A DNA stretch of 64,000 nt, from NCBI GenBank assembly GCA_021841025.1, contig JAKBWA010000086.1:53742-117741 (forward strand), read 5' to 3'. Position 1 is the stretch's first letter, and every line of letters starts with the position of its first letter. The notes beneath the pieces were generated by a model. That model worked only from the letters and a program-made list of their open reading frames with translations, was not told the DNA's origin and ran no database searches. The stretch comes from Bacillota bacterium. Lineage in GTDB: Bacteria; Bacillota; Sulfobacillia; Sulfobacillales; Sulfobacillaceae. The translations under genes were made by a program, and so were the position numbers. Shown here piece by piece: positions 33,147 through 41,830 of the stretch.

Positions 33147-34550
33147 TCATGCACCATGATTTTGAGCATGATGGGAACGCAGTTGCAATACTAGCACCCC
33201 TGACTTTTGGAAAATGACCCGGACATCATGAGAGTGAAGAAGATTTTTCACATCCGCATAAACAAAAGCCGGTGTTGTTTTATCACTAAACTGAGTATCC
33301 CACACAATCTCGGCTCCTGGGGGGATTGTTTTTGGCTTGAGCCGGCTTAAAGGAATTTCCTGGGCCGTTATGCCAAGGTGCGGAAGAACATTATTTTGGG
33401 CGTAAACCCAGTCATGATTCGAGACGTGGCCAAGAGCCTCGGTCAAAACCTGGGTATTTTGAGGCCTGACGCGCCAGGCAGAATGATAGAAATCGAGGGT
33501 CATAACCCCAAGCATGCCAATCAAGGCCAATTTCATCATAAAGTGCTCTCGTTTGGACCACGACATACCCAAATGCTTGGCGGTATCGATGACTGGCCAG
33601 ATCAGAAACGGCACCAACAAGGTCGATTTTTGATCAAAGGGAGAAGTTTGGGCAGGAGAAGCCGAAAGAATATGGATCGCCAAGCCGATGAGCGGCAATA
33701 GCCAGTAGGGGCTGAGGTATAACCGCCGTGTTTTGAGGAACATGAAAAGAGTCAGGACAAATGGCGCCACACTCCAGGCTCCGTACAACAACACGCGCAG
33801 CGATTCATGCACCTGCAATTGCCCTTTGGGCGGAAACATCCAAGACATAATGGGTGTCCTTAAATAGTGTTGCAGTACCAGGATCCATAATCCTACCAAG
33901 ACGATACCAACCAAAGTCAAAGGCTTAATGCCTTTCATCATTAGGGCCAACGTGACCAAAAGGATGGCGGCTAAGCTGACGTGGTTCCCCATGCCAGTCA
34001 ACAATACCAAAAACCCGGCAAAAGGAACCATTTTGGATTCCAAAAGGCTAACCATTCCCCATAATAAGAGAGGTGCCGCGAGAACACTCATATGAAAATC
34101 ATAGAGATTGCCCGCAATGACCAAGGGGTTTAGTAAATACAACACTCCGAGAAGGGCCGCTTGCGAGGGCGGTAATTTAGCGATCTTTGCCATCTTGATG
34201 ATGGGAATATAGCCAAGCGCCACAGCTAGGCTTTCCGTTACGAATAAAAATCCTGTCCCGAAGACAGCCGCCGGGTATGCCAAAAGCGTCATCAGCCAAG
34301 CGCCGTTATGTTGAAGTATTCCCCCGGGAAAGTACGTGGATTGCGCCTGAAAGCCATTTTCAACCCATGCCGCTAAAGCTTGTTGATAAAAACCCAAATC
34401 AAATCCATGGGATACGTATAAGCTCCAACGTAATACTTGTGCCGAAACCACAATAGCCAGGTAAGCAAACACCCGGCTCCACATGCCCACTCCGAAATAT
34501 TGTTCATCGCGGTATTCTGTTTGCGGCCTAATCCAGATACTTTCGGTCAT
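33147..34550 (-). CDS. DUF2079 multi-pass membrane protein
   Basis: A 467-residue membrane protein with about ten hydrophobic segments, of the DUF2079 family, which is related to GT-C-fold glycosyltransferases. The family hallmark is near the N terminus: SHGFDLGFYQQALAAWVENG, followed by the YFPGGILQHN segment. The C-terminal roughly 110 residues are soluble (NNVLPHLGITAQEIPLS and the final VLVLQLRSHHAQ). Function is unknown in the family; a polyprenyl-phosphate-sugar-dependent transferase is a reasonable inference. Position just upstream of wzm supports a role in surface-glycan modification. Confidence 0.75.
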   Translation of the reverse strand: MTESIWIRPQTEYRDEQYFGVGMWSRVFAYLAIVVSAQVLRWSLYVSHGFDLGFYQQALAAWVENGFQAQSTYFPGGILQHNGAWLMTLLAYPAAVFGTGFLFVTESLAVALGYIPIIKMAKIAKLPPSQAALLGVLYLLNPLVIAGNLYDFHMSVLAAPLLLWGMVSLLESKMVPFAGFLVLLTGMGNHVSLAAILLVTLALMMKGIKPLTLVGIVLVGLWILVLQHYLRTPIMSWMFPPKGQLQVHESLRVLLYGAWSVAPFVLTLFMFLKTRRLYLSPYWLLPLIGLAIHILSASPAQTSPFDQKSTLLVPFLIWPVIDTAKHLGMSWSKREHFMMKLALIGMLGVMTLDFYHSAWRVRPQNTQVLTEALGHVSNHDWVYAQNNVLPHLGITAQEIPLSRLKPKTIPPGAEIVWDTQFSDKTTPAFVYADVKNLLHSHDVRVIFQKSGVLVLQLRSHHAQNHGA

Positions 34551-35160
34551 AAATTTCCTCTTTCATGCTCGATTGCGCACCTACTGCCCTCGACTGATTC
34601 TGTCACAGCCTAAGACTCAAGAGCAAGGACACGCCGATATTAAGAATCCATTTCATTAATAACAGCGAATTCGTCCATCTAACACATAAGAATATCAAAT
34701 TTAAAAATGGGAAAGGTCAGGATCCTACTGGGTCAGAAAAAGTTTATACGGCAAATCATCCCCCATCATTCAGGCATAAGGATAATCTCACAGTGAGCCG
34801 CAGCTTTTACTTGAGAGGTTCGCACTGCCGTAACCTGATCGCGTGCCGTGCCCCACAAGCATCTTTGGCAGTACCAAGAGCCTCGCCACCAATCCCCCAA
34901 TACACCAGGGGCGCTTTTGAAATCCAACTTCCTCTCAAAGAGTCCTCCCCTTTTACGAAATCACGCCTTTCGTCTTCATCTGGGGAGAGAATGTACGAGC
35001 ATGGTGTTCAAAAAAGGTTATGCTAACATAGACAGTATAGACAAAGGGAAAATGCCGAAAGGATTTCGGCCATAACCGGACGGCTTTTTACTGTGATCCC
35101 CGTAATTCGGAGGGTTTCTTTACGTTGCCCGGTCCCGAACCTATTTTGAGGAGGATTCAA
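34551..35160. other. Intergenic region between DUF2079 and M61 genes
   Basis: This 610-bp divergent region has no credible gene; the plus-strand frames near 34800-35070 lack Shine-Dalgarno sequences. A perfect 7-bp hairpin, GCCGAAA (35054-35060) with TTTCGGC (35064-35070), followed by a short T run near 35085-35089, lies in the leader of the M61 gene and could act as a weak attenuator. Confidence 0.4.
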
Positions 35161-36996
35161 GTGCAACCTACATGCCATTTTACCGTCAGCTTTGTGGATC
35201 CGGGAAATCATGTCTACGACATGACACTGGACGTCACGTCCCTTGCCAAAGGCCAGCATGAACTCACGCTGCCCGTGTGGACACCCGGAACCTATAAGAT
35301 TAAAGATTTCTCCCGCCATTTGTTTGATTTGTCCATCGAAGGCTCCCGGGGGCCGGTCGAAATCACTCATGCTGGCAAAAATCTGTGGTTGTTCGAAACA
35401 TTAGACGATGAGCCCTTACATATCCATTACCGTATTTACGCCTTTGAATTCGGCGTTTCCACCTCGCACTTAGATCAGACCCACGCTTACTTCAATGGAG
35501 CTCAACTGTTTCTTTTAATTGACGACTACAAAGACATCCCCTATATTGTAACCCTACAAAAACCGGCAGACTGGATTACATCCACAGGGCTTGATCCCGA
35601 TCATGGCCATCCCAATCAGTACAAGGCTCCAAACTATGACATTCTCATTGACAGCCCGTTTGAGGTTGGCAAGCAGAGCATCGTGTCCTTTGCAGTCGAT
35701 GAAAAACCGCATCAAGTGGCCGTCTATGGCCATGGCAACGAAGATTTGCCGCGTTTGAGAGGAGATCTAGAAAAAATTGTTCGCACCCAGCGGCAAATAT
35801 TTGGTTCCTTGCCTTATGATCACTATACCTTTATTGTCCATTTGTCGGACAAGTCTACAGGAGGACTGGAACATCTCAATTCCACAACCTGCGGCGTTGA
35901 ACGTTTTATGTTCCGCCCCTGGAAGAATTATAAACGAGTGTTGGAACTATTTGCCCATGAATTCTTTCATCTGTGGAACGTCAAACGCATTCATCCGGAC
36001 ATGCTCGGCCCCTTTGACTACAATCGCGAAGTCTATACTCATTTATTATGGGCAATGGAGGGATTTACCAATTATTATGCCTCTTTAACCCTCAAGCGTT
36101 CCGGACTCTATTCCGTTTCCGATTACCTCAGTGCCTTGGGTAAAAAATTGCAGGATTACGAAAGACGTCCGGGGCGATTCGTGCAATCTTTAGCAGAATC
36201 AAGTTTTGACACGTGGATCAAATTGTATCAACCAGACGAAGATTCCATCAATCGCACCATCTCCTATTACCTCAAAGGTGATTTAGTCGGCACATGTCTC
36301 GATTTGGAAATTCGCAGACGAACCGGCAATCAGTTTTCGCTCGATACCGTATTACAGCGCCTGTATGACCGTTATGGACAAAAAGGGATCGGATTTCCGG
36401 AATCCGTCTATCAAGATACTGTCGAAGAAGTGAGCAATAGTTCTTTTCAGGATTTCTTTGAGAAGTATATCTATGGAACTGAGCCCATTCCCGTCGATGA
36501 GGCCTTGTTGGCCGCAGGGCTTCGCATCGATCGACAATATGCCAAACCCAAAGAGGACGATGATTTCGAGAATGCAAATTCTTCCCAAACGAGCTCGATC
36601 CCTTATCCGTGGCTTGGCATCGATACGAAAATGGCAGATGGACACAAAATTGTCATAACTCAGTGCTATGTCAATGGCCCTGGTGCCTCTTTGCTCAACG
36701 CAGGCGATCAAATTATTGCCTTGAATGGCTACCAAGTGCAAAAACCCGAAGATCTGGCCAAGCGTTTGGAGTACGATCACCAAATCGGTGATACTGTCAC
36801 GCTTGATCTATTCCGGCAAGGACACTTGCAATCTATCTCCATCGTGTTGGCTCCCAAGCCATTTGACAAGGTGAAAATAGTTGCCGTCGATAATCCGGAT
36901 ACCGAGCAAAGAACCTTGTTTGAAAACTGGCTTATGACTCCTTGGAACGCCTGGCAAAATTCCCATGAACAATCCTCATCATCGCCGGCAGAATAA
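35161..36996 (+). CDS. M61 glycyl-aminopeptidase-like protein with PDZ domain
   Basis: A 611-residue M61-family metallopeptidase. The N-terminal beta domain (residues 1-170, for example LPVWTPGTYKIKDFSRH) precedes the catalytic domain with the zinc motif HEFFH at residues 266-270 (context FAHEFFHLWNVKRIHP). The downstream Glu ligand is probably in LLWAMEGFTNYYA. A PDZ domain follows at about residues 490-580 (GPGASLLNAGDQIIALNG). M61 enzymes release N-terminal Gly or Ala from peptides. No signal peptide is seen. I place the start at GTG 35161 because GGAGG lies 6 bases upstream. Confidence 0.92.
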   Translation: MQPTCHFTVSFVDPGNHVYDMTLDVTSLAKGQHELTLPVWTPGTYKIKDFSRHLFDLSIEGSRGPVEITHAGKNLWLFETLDDEPLHIHYRIYAFEFGVSTSHLDQTHAYFNGAQLFLLIDDYKDIPYIVTLQKPADWITSTGLDPDHGHPNQYKAPNYDILIDSPFEVGKQSIVSFAVDEKPHQVAVYGHGNEDLPRLRGDLEKIVRTQRQIFGSLPYDHYTFIVHLSDKSTGGLEHLNSTTCGVERFMFRPWKNYKRVLELFAHEFFHLWNVKRIHPDMLGPFDYNREVYTHLLWAMEGFTNYYASLTLKRSGLYSVSDYLSALGKKLQDYERRPGRFVQSLAESSFDTWIKLYQPDEDSINRTISYYLKGDLVGTCLDLEIRRRTGNQFSLDTVLQRLYDRYGQKGIGFPESVYQDTVEEVSNSSFQDFFEKYIYGTEPIPVDEALLAAGLRIDRQYAKPKEDDDFENANSSQTSSIPYPWLGIDTKMADGHKIVITQCYVNGPGASLLNAGDQIIALNGYQVQKPEDLAKRLEYDHQIGDTVTLDLFRQGHLQSISIVLAPKPFDKVKIVAVDNPDTEQRTLFENWLMTPWNAWQNSHEQSSSSPAE

Positions 36997-37032
36997 TGAG
37001 CCCAAGGAGGCTTTTGAGGAGGTTTGGCATGC

Positions 37033-38187
37033 GTGCGTGTCCTTATGATTTCTAAAGCGTGTGTCACGCAAAGTTATCGAAGCAAATTAGAATATCTCAA
37101 CCAACTCGATTCCCAATTCGAAGTCGCTTTGGTTGTGCCGCCCTCTTGGGGCACCTTGACTTTTGAACCCAGGCCAACGGACGGGAGTTACCCATTATTG
37201 GTCACACCCGTCCGGCTTAACGGCCATAACCATTTCCATTTTTATCCCGAGCTTCAGTCCATTATGCGGCGCTACCGGCCCGATCTTGTGCATATCGATG
37301 AGGAACATTACAGTCTGGTGACCTATCAAGCTATACGGATAGCCGAAAAACTTCATATTCCTTCCCTCTTCTTCACTTGGCAAAATATCTTTAAACATTA
37401 CCCATGGCCTTTTTCCACCACGGAAAGGCATGTGCTCACGCATGCCCAAGCAGCCATTGCCGGTAATCAGGATGCCCAAGAGGTCTTGCGTAAAAAAGGC
37501 TTTCACAATCCCATTTGGGTCATTCCTCAATTTGGTACAGACACCAACTTGTACTATCCCCGGGATAAGGCTGTGACCAAAAAGTCTCAAAATCTGGCAG
37601 GACAATTTGTTATCGGTTACGTGGGACGGCTGGTAACGGAAAAAGGTTTAGACGACTTATGGCAGGCCGCTCAGCCATTGTTGGCTCAACACTCCGATAT
37701 TGTCCTTTTGTTGGCGGGACAAGGGCCATGGGCTGATATCATCCGCTCTCGGGCAGAATCCCTGCATCTTGGCAACCAAGTCCGCATTTTGCCCTGGGTC
37801 ACAACCAAGGTCATGCCCGAGGTGATGAATGCTTTAGACGTGTTAGTTCTCCCCTCTCACACCACAGCCCGGTGGAAAGAACAATTTGGACGGGTTCTGA
37901 CCGAGGCCATGGCTTCGGAAGTGGCCGTGGCCGGCTCAAATAGCGGAGAGATTCCTCATGTAATAAAAGAGGGCGGAATCGTGTTTCCGGAAAAGTCCCC
38001 CACGTCTCTATTCAAAGCGCTAACAGCGCTGTATGGTGATCCCAGACTACGCGACAATTTGGGTAAAGCCGGCAGGCAGCGGGTCTTAAATCATTATTCC
38101 CAGGAAATTATTGCGCGAAACACGTTAGATGTCTATCGCCATCTGCGAGACAACCATGTTCAAGCCTCACGGAGGTCAACCTTCTGA
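37033..38187 (+). CDS. GT4 glycosyltransferase
   Basis: About 384 residues. A GT-B enzyme with RVLMISKACVTQSYRSKLEYL at the N terminus (a usual GT4 opening), the donor motif YVGRLVTEKGLDDLWQAA, and EQFGRVLTEAMASEVAVAGSNSG as the EX7E-like region. The start is uncertain: GTG at 37033 lies 10 bases after GAGGAGG and gives the best N terminus, but a TTG nine bases upstream is also possible. It follows the M61 gene by about 36 bp and may be cotranscribed. The downstream ugd and uxs genes supply sugar nucleotides for such enzymes. Confidence 0.85.
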   Translation: MRVLMISKACVTQSYRSKLEYLNQLDSQFEVALVVPPSWGTLTFEPRPTDGSYPLLVTPVRLNGHNHFHFYPELQSIMRRYRPDLVHIDEEHYSLVTYQAIRIAEKLHIPSLFFTWQNIFKHYPWPFSTTERHVLTHAQAAIAGNQDAQEVLRKKGFHNPIWVIPQFGTDTNLYYPRDKAVTKKSQNLAGQFVIGYVGRLVTEKGLDDLWQAAQPLLAQHSDIVLLLAGQGPWADIIRSRAESLHLGNQVRILPWVTTKVMPEVMNALDVLVLPSHTTARWKEQFGRVLTEAMASEVAVAGSNSGEIPHVIKEGGIVFPEKSPTSLFKALTALYGDPRLRDNLGKAGRQRVLNHYSQEIIARNTLDVYRHLRDNHVQASRRSTF

Positions 38188-38235
38188 ATGCCAAATAGGG
38201 GGGAGATCTCTATGGTTCATTTTATCTTTAGCCCC

Positions 38236-38283
38236 CCATTGGCCAGCCCAAAAGGCGGAGGTTGAGCCTGGGCTCGCCAATGG
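38236..38283 (+). terminator. Hairpin after the GT4 gene
   Basis: CCATTGGC (38236-38243) plus AGCCC pairs with GGGCT plus GCCAATGG (38276-38283), about 13 bp with one mismatch. Only CTTTGT follows, so the T run is weak. It separates the GT4 gene from ugd. Confidence 0.5.
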
Positions 38284-38360
38284 CCTTTGTCTCGAGATTC
38301 CCTGAAGATCTTCCGACTTAGGCTCGGTCTTAGACTAGAACTCATAGAAGTCTCAAGAGT

Positions 38361-38369
38361 TGTTATAAT
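38361..38369 (+). promoter_or_regulatory. Extended -10 promoter for ugd
   Basis: TGTTATAAT (38361-38369) is a perfect TATAAT with the upstream TG of extended -10 promoters. The -35 region is poor. It lies 94 bp before the ugd ATG; the leader carries an AGAAAGGAGAAGCG block also seen before the GH1 gene. Confidence 0.55.
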
Positions 38370-38463
38370 GATACGTCGCCTAAATATCGTGTGCGAGAAA
38401 GGAGAAGCGAGGACGGCTGAGGTGTCTTTTTAGTTTGAAAACACAGGGGTCCCGCGAGACGAA

Positions 38464-39840
38464 ATGAATGTTGTTGTATTTGGTGCCGGTTACGTGGGTT
38501 TGGTCACTGGAGCAGTTTTAGCGAATTTGGGCCATAAGGTGAGTCTCATCGATATCGATCGTAACAAAGTTGAGAAGATTAACCAAGGCCAACCGCCCAT
38601 TTACGAATTTCAGCTGGAGTCTTTGCTTAAACGCGTAATCTCATCGCATCACCTCTATGCCAACACCGAACCATCGACCGAAGTGAGCGAGGCCGAAGTC
38701 ATATTTATTGCCGTAGGAACTCCGCCTTTACATGATGGGGCACCCGATCTGGATTTTGTGCATCAGGCTGCGGCGAAAATTGGGCAACACTTAAATCCCA
38801 GACAAAATTGCGTCATCGTCAATAAAGCGACCGTTCCCATCGGCTCAGCCAACCTGGTCGAAATGTGGATTGAAGACGGCTTCATGCAAGCTACCGGACA
38901 GCCAGTTCCTCAAGGTACGTTTACAGTAGCTTCCAATCCGGAATTCCTCCGGGAAGGGCGGGCCATCTATGATACCCTCTATCCCGATCGCATCGTGCTC
39001 GGGGCAGATCATGCCGAGGCATTGGACCGCCTAACAACTCTGTACCGACCCATTTTAGAACAAAATTTTGAACCTCCACCTTTGCTAAACCGGCCTCAGG
39101 GTCTTAAAACTGTCCCCTTAGTGCGAACAGACCGGCTATCGGCGGAAATGATCAAATATGCCGCTAATGCCTTTTTGTCAACCAAAATATCCTTTGCCAA
39201 CGAAATGGCCAATATCTGCGAACGGGTCGGAGCAGACATTAACACCGTAATGTCCGGCATTGGATTAGATACCCGGATTGGGCCACAATTTCTTAATGCG
39301 GGAGTGGGATGGGGTGGAAGCTGTTTTGGCAAAGACTTGTCCGCTCTCATCTATACGGCATGGGAATACGGTTATGAACCGAAACTGTTGGAGTCCACCC
39401 GCCAGGTTAACGACCAGCAAAAGAAATCCGTGATAAAACGGCTTCAAGAGGAACTAAAGACCCTAAAAGGACGCCGTATTGCTATCTGGGGCCTTGCGTT
39501 CAAACCAGGCACGGATGATCTGCGAGACGCTCCAGCCGTGGGCATCATTGAAGAACTGCTACATCTCAATGCCCGGGTCATTGTCTACGATCCGGTGGCG
39601 ATGGATAACATGCGGCAGCAGTATGCTCCGTGGGAGATACATTATGCGAAAGAACCTCTGGAGGCCTTGGATAATGCCGATGCGCTAGTCGTTCTGACCG
39701 AATGGGACATCTTTCGCCAAGTGCCGCTCCAGGATATACTGAACCGCCTCAAAACCCCGGTCATCATTGATGGTCGCAATATTTTCGACCCAAACGAGGC
39801 CAGACATCTTGCGATCCGCTACCGAGGCATTGGGCGTTAG
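38464..39840 (+). CDS. ugd: UDP-glucose 6-dehydrogenase
   Basis: A 458-residue dehydrogenase that oxidises UDP-glucose to UDP-glucuronate with two NAD+. The Rossmann loop is VFGAGYVGLVTGAVLA, then PLHDGAPDLDFV, PEFLREGRAIYDTLYPDRIVLG, and the catalytic Cys287 in GWGGSCFGKDL. The C-terminal UDP-binding domain includes WGLAFKPGTDDLRDAPA. Length is normal. The start ATG has only a weak Shine-Dalgarno, behind a possibly regulated leader. It is followed 46 bp later by UDP-xylose synthase, which consumes the product. It is the key branch to acidic and pentose surface sugars. Confidence 0.96.
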   Translation: MNVVVFGAGYVGLVTGAVLANLGHKVSLIDIDRNKVEKINQGQPPIYEFQLESLLKRVISSHHLYANTEPSTEVSEAEVIFIAVGTPPLHDGAPDLDFVHQAAAKIGQHLNPRQNCVIVNKATVPIGSANLVEMWIEDGFMQATGQPVPQGTFTVASNPEFLREGRAIYDTLYPDRIVLGADHAEALDRLTTLYRPILEQNFEPPPLLNRPQGLKTVPLVRTDRLSAEMIKYAANAFLSTKISFANEMANICERVGADINTVMSGIGLDTRIGPQFLNAGVGWGGSCFGKDLSALIYTAWEYGYEPKLLESTRQVNDQQKKSVIKRLQEELKTLKGRRIAIWGLAFKPGTDDLRDAPAVGIIEELLHLNARVIVYDPVAMDNMRQQYAPWEIHYAKEPLEALDNADALVVLTEWDIFRQVPLQDILNRLKTPVIIDGRNIFDPNEARHLAIRYRGIGR

Positions 39841-39886
39841 ACCAGGACTTTCTCCGTAAATGACAAACCAACCAAGGGGGATCAGC

Positions 39887-40843
39887 ATGAAAACAGCCAT
39901 TGTGACCGGTGGCGCCGGATTTATGGGAAGCCATCTGGTCGATAAACTTGTGCACAATGGATTCTTTGTCGCGGTTATTGACAATCTCGCCACGGGCACA
40001 TGGGATAATTTGAAAGATCACGGCCCTCAGCAGGTTTTGAAGCTGACGTGGGACATTACCGAAGACCCGTCTGATATTCCTCCTTTAAATCAGGTGAACC
40101 AGGTGGATGCCGTCATTCATCTGGCGTCGGCCGCTTCACCCGTGCATTATCGCCGGCTAGCCTTGGAAACCTTGCGTGTCAACTCTCTCGGAACCGAAAA
40201 CGCGCTGAAATTAGCGAAAAAGTTTCACGCCCGTTTTATTTTGGGATCCACCTCAGAGGTCTATGGGGATCCGCAAATTTCACCGCAACCGGAAAGCTAT
40301 TGGGGCCATGTCAATCCCAACGGAGAACGGGCTTGCTATGATGAAGGCAAACGTTTTGGAGAAGCTCTGGCCATGGAATATCATCGACAGTTTGGCATTG
40401 ATCTGCGTATCTTACGTTTTTTCAACTGCTATGGTCCACGCATGCAATCCGAAGATGGACGAGTCGTGCCCAATTTTGTCCGTCAAGCTTTAGACGGCAA
40501 ACCTCTAACCGTCTATGGAGACGGCAGGCAAACACGAAGTTTTTGTTATGTCTCCGATGAGGTCGAAGGCATCTACCAAGCCATTGTCCACGACAATTTA
40601 TCGGGTGAAGTGTTTAATATTGGCAACCCTGAAGAACGCACCATTCTAGATTTTGCCAAAGTCGTGGCTCAAATCGGAGGCGTTCCCCTCAAAACGGAGT
40701 TCCGGCCACTGCCGGCAGACGACCCTACCAACCGCTGTCCGGATATTACTAAGGCGCGAAAATATTTGGGATGGTATCCTCAAGTATCGCTGGAAGAAGG
40801 GTTGGACAAAACGTTTGCATATTTTCGACAATCCGACTCCTAA
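39887..40843 (+). CDS. UDP-glucuronate decarboxylase (UDP-xylose synthase-like)
   Basis: A 318-residue extended short-chain dehydrogenase. NAD binding is at GGAGFMGSHLVD. The segment LGSTSEVYGDP and, especially, NPNGERACYDEGKRFGEAL with the catalytic Tyr and Lys (YDEGK) follow UDP-xylose synthase closely; RILRFFNCYGPRM and the C-terminal TRSFCYVSDEVEGI also fit. It would convert UDP-glucuronate to UDP-xylose. The ATG at 39887 has AAGGGGG ahead of it, and an upstream in-frame ATG has none. Its proximity to ugd supports the pathway. Other sugar epimerase activities are less likely. Confidence 0.85.
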   Translation: MKTAIVTGGAGFMGSHLVDKLVHNGFFVAVIDNLATGTWDNLKDHGPQQVLKLTWDITEDPSDIPPLNQVNQVDAVIHLASAASPVHYRRLALETLRVNSLGTENALKLAKKFHARFILGSTSEVYGDPQISPQPESYWGHVNPNGERACYDEGKRFGEALAMEYHRQFGIDLRILRFFNCYGPRMQSEDGRVVPNFVRQALDGKPLTVYGDGRQTRSFCYVSDEVEGIYQAIVHDNLSGEVFNIGNPEERTILDFAKVVAQIGGVPLKTEFRPLPADDPTNRCPDITKARKYLGWYPQVSLEEGLDKTFAYFRQSDS

Positions 40844-41319
40844 CGGTGGGTATATGGAATTTCGGAGAGCTTGGTTCGTGAGAAATCATCCCCGGGACAA
40901 GTACAAGGGGGAGGAGTCAGCGTGTCAAAAAGAAGATCACATGGATGAACCGAACGGCTCCCGTGATGGCGCCGAGCATGGACCATCCTCGCATCGTGTC
41001 CTCTTCTGATTCCTCGGCGATCTTGTCGATGGACCGCCACTGCCTTCTCAGTGCGTAGGCGGATCGCTCCATCCGTCGGTATTCAAACGGGGCTGATCGT
41101 CCGCTATGTCCCATGACTATATGAATGAGCCTTAATTTCTTCCCGTTACGCAACCAGGCCACGCCTGACGAATCGTGCATACAATGCATGTGGCCCTCGA
41201 CAGTGACTGCAGGCGGTCATCCAATAAAGGTACCCCTTGCGTGCCACGAGAGTCGACCTAAGGCCCCTCAGACACGCATACGACCTCGGCCTTGGACAGA
41301 ACTGAAATCTCCATTTATG
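40844..41319. other. Intergenic region with a very short ORF
   Basis: No clear gene is visible in this 476-bp stretch. A strong Shine-Dalgarno, GGGGGAGGAG (40907-40916), is followed by GTG (40922) but the frame ends after eight codons, at 40946-40948. On the minus strand an ORF of about 50 codons (40917-41072) ending in a hydrophobic ITGAVRFIHVIFFL segment is open but has no family match. Neither is well enough supported to call a gene. Confidence 0.35.
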
Positions 41320-41718
41320 TCAGGTCGCAGATTCACCCAAAATGTCCTGACCTACCCCGTCCGCCGCATCATCCATCGTGGCATGCAAGGTGTCTGAAAC
41401 ACGCGTACGAATCCGAGTAAGTGCAGCTAATTTCCGATCGATCGCATCGAGTTGATCGTAGAGAGCCACCCGCGTTCGCGGGCAGCGACGCAACTTCTGA
41501 GGATCGCTCGTCGTGCAGGGGATTATGAGCCGAATCGTCGCAATAGTAAATCCGAGGTCCAGAAGTGATTGGATCTGACCCACGCGGTCTACACACGATT
41601 CGTCATAGTCGCGATATTGATTCGGTTGCCGTTGAGGATGCAAGAGCTCACATTGGTCGTAATACCGCAGAGCTCGCGCGCTGACCCCCGTCCGTTGGGA
41701 CAATTCGCTAATCCTCAT
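41320..41718 (-). CDS. MerR-family transcriptional regulator
   Basis: A 132-residue MerR protein. The N-terminal winged helix is MRISELSQRTGVSARALRYYDQ, then YRDYDESCVDRVGQIQSLLDLGFTIATI, and a coiled-coil dimerisation helix follows (LDAIDRKLAALTRIRTRV). The effector region is short and no paired metal-binding cysteines are seen, so a redox or small-electrophile sensor of the AdhR/NmlR kind is likelier than a metal sensor. The ATG has GGAGGAAG upstream. It is divergent from the quinone-oxidoreductase gene, with the dyad operator between the two. Confidence 0.9.
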   Translation of the reverse strand: MRISELSQRTGVSARALRYYDQCELLHPQRQPNQYRDYDESCVDRVGQIQSLLDLGFTIATIRLIIPCTTSDPQKLRRCPRTRVALYDQLDAIDRKLAALTRIRTRVSDTLHATMDDAADGVGQDILGESAT

Positions 41719-41747
41719 AATGACTTCCTCCAAAACAAACCTCTTGA

Positions 41748-41780
41748 CCTTGACATTAACGTCAAGGTTTATGTTATTCC
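41748..41780 (+). promoter_or_regulatory. MerR operator within an elongated-spacer promoter
   Basis: CCTTGAC (41748-41754) and GTCAAGG (41761-41767) form a perfect dyad. TTGACA at 41750-41755 and TATTCC at 41775-41780 are separated by 19 bp; alternatively TTGACC and TATGTT are separated by 20 bp. Spacers of 19-20 bp are the hallmark of MerR-activated promoters. It points towards the oxidoreductase gene. Confidence 0.65.
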
Positions 41781-41830
41781 ATGAACACTCGAGTAGCAAG
41801 GGTGTACCCTATCGAAAGACGTGATGATCT

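Noticed and set aside
34793..35075. Overlapping plus-strand ORFs of about 75 codons
   Set aside because: No start signals and low-complexity composition; they lie in a divergent intergenic region.
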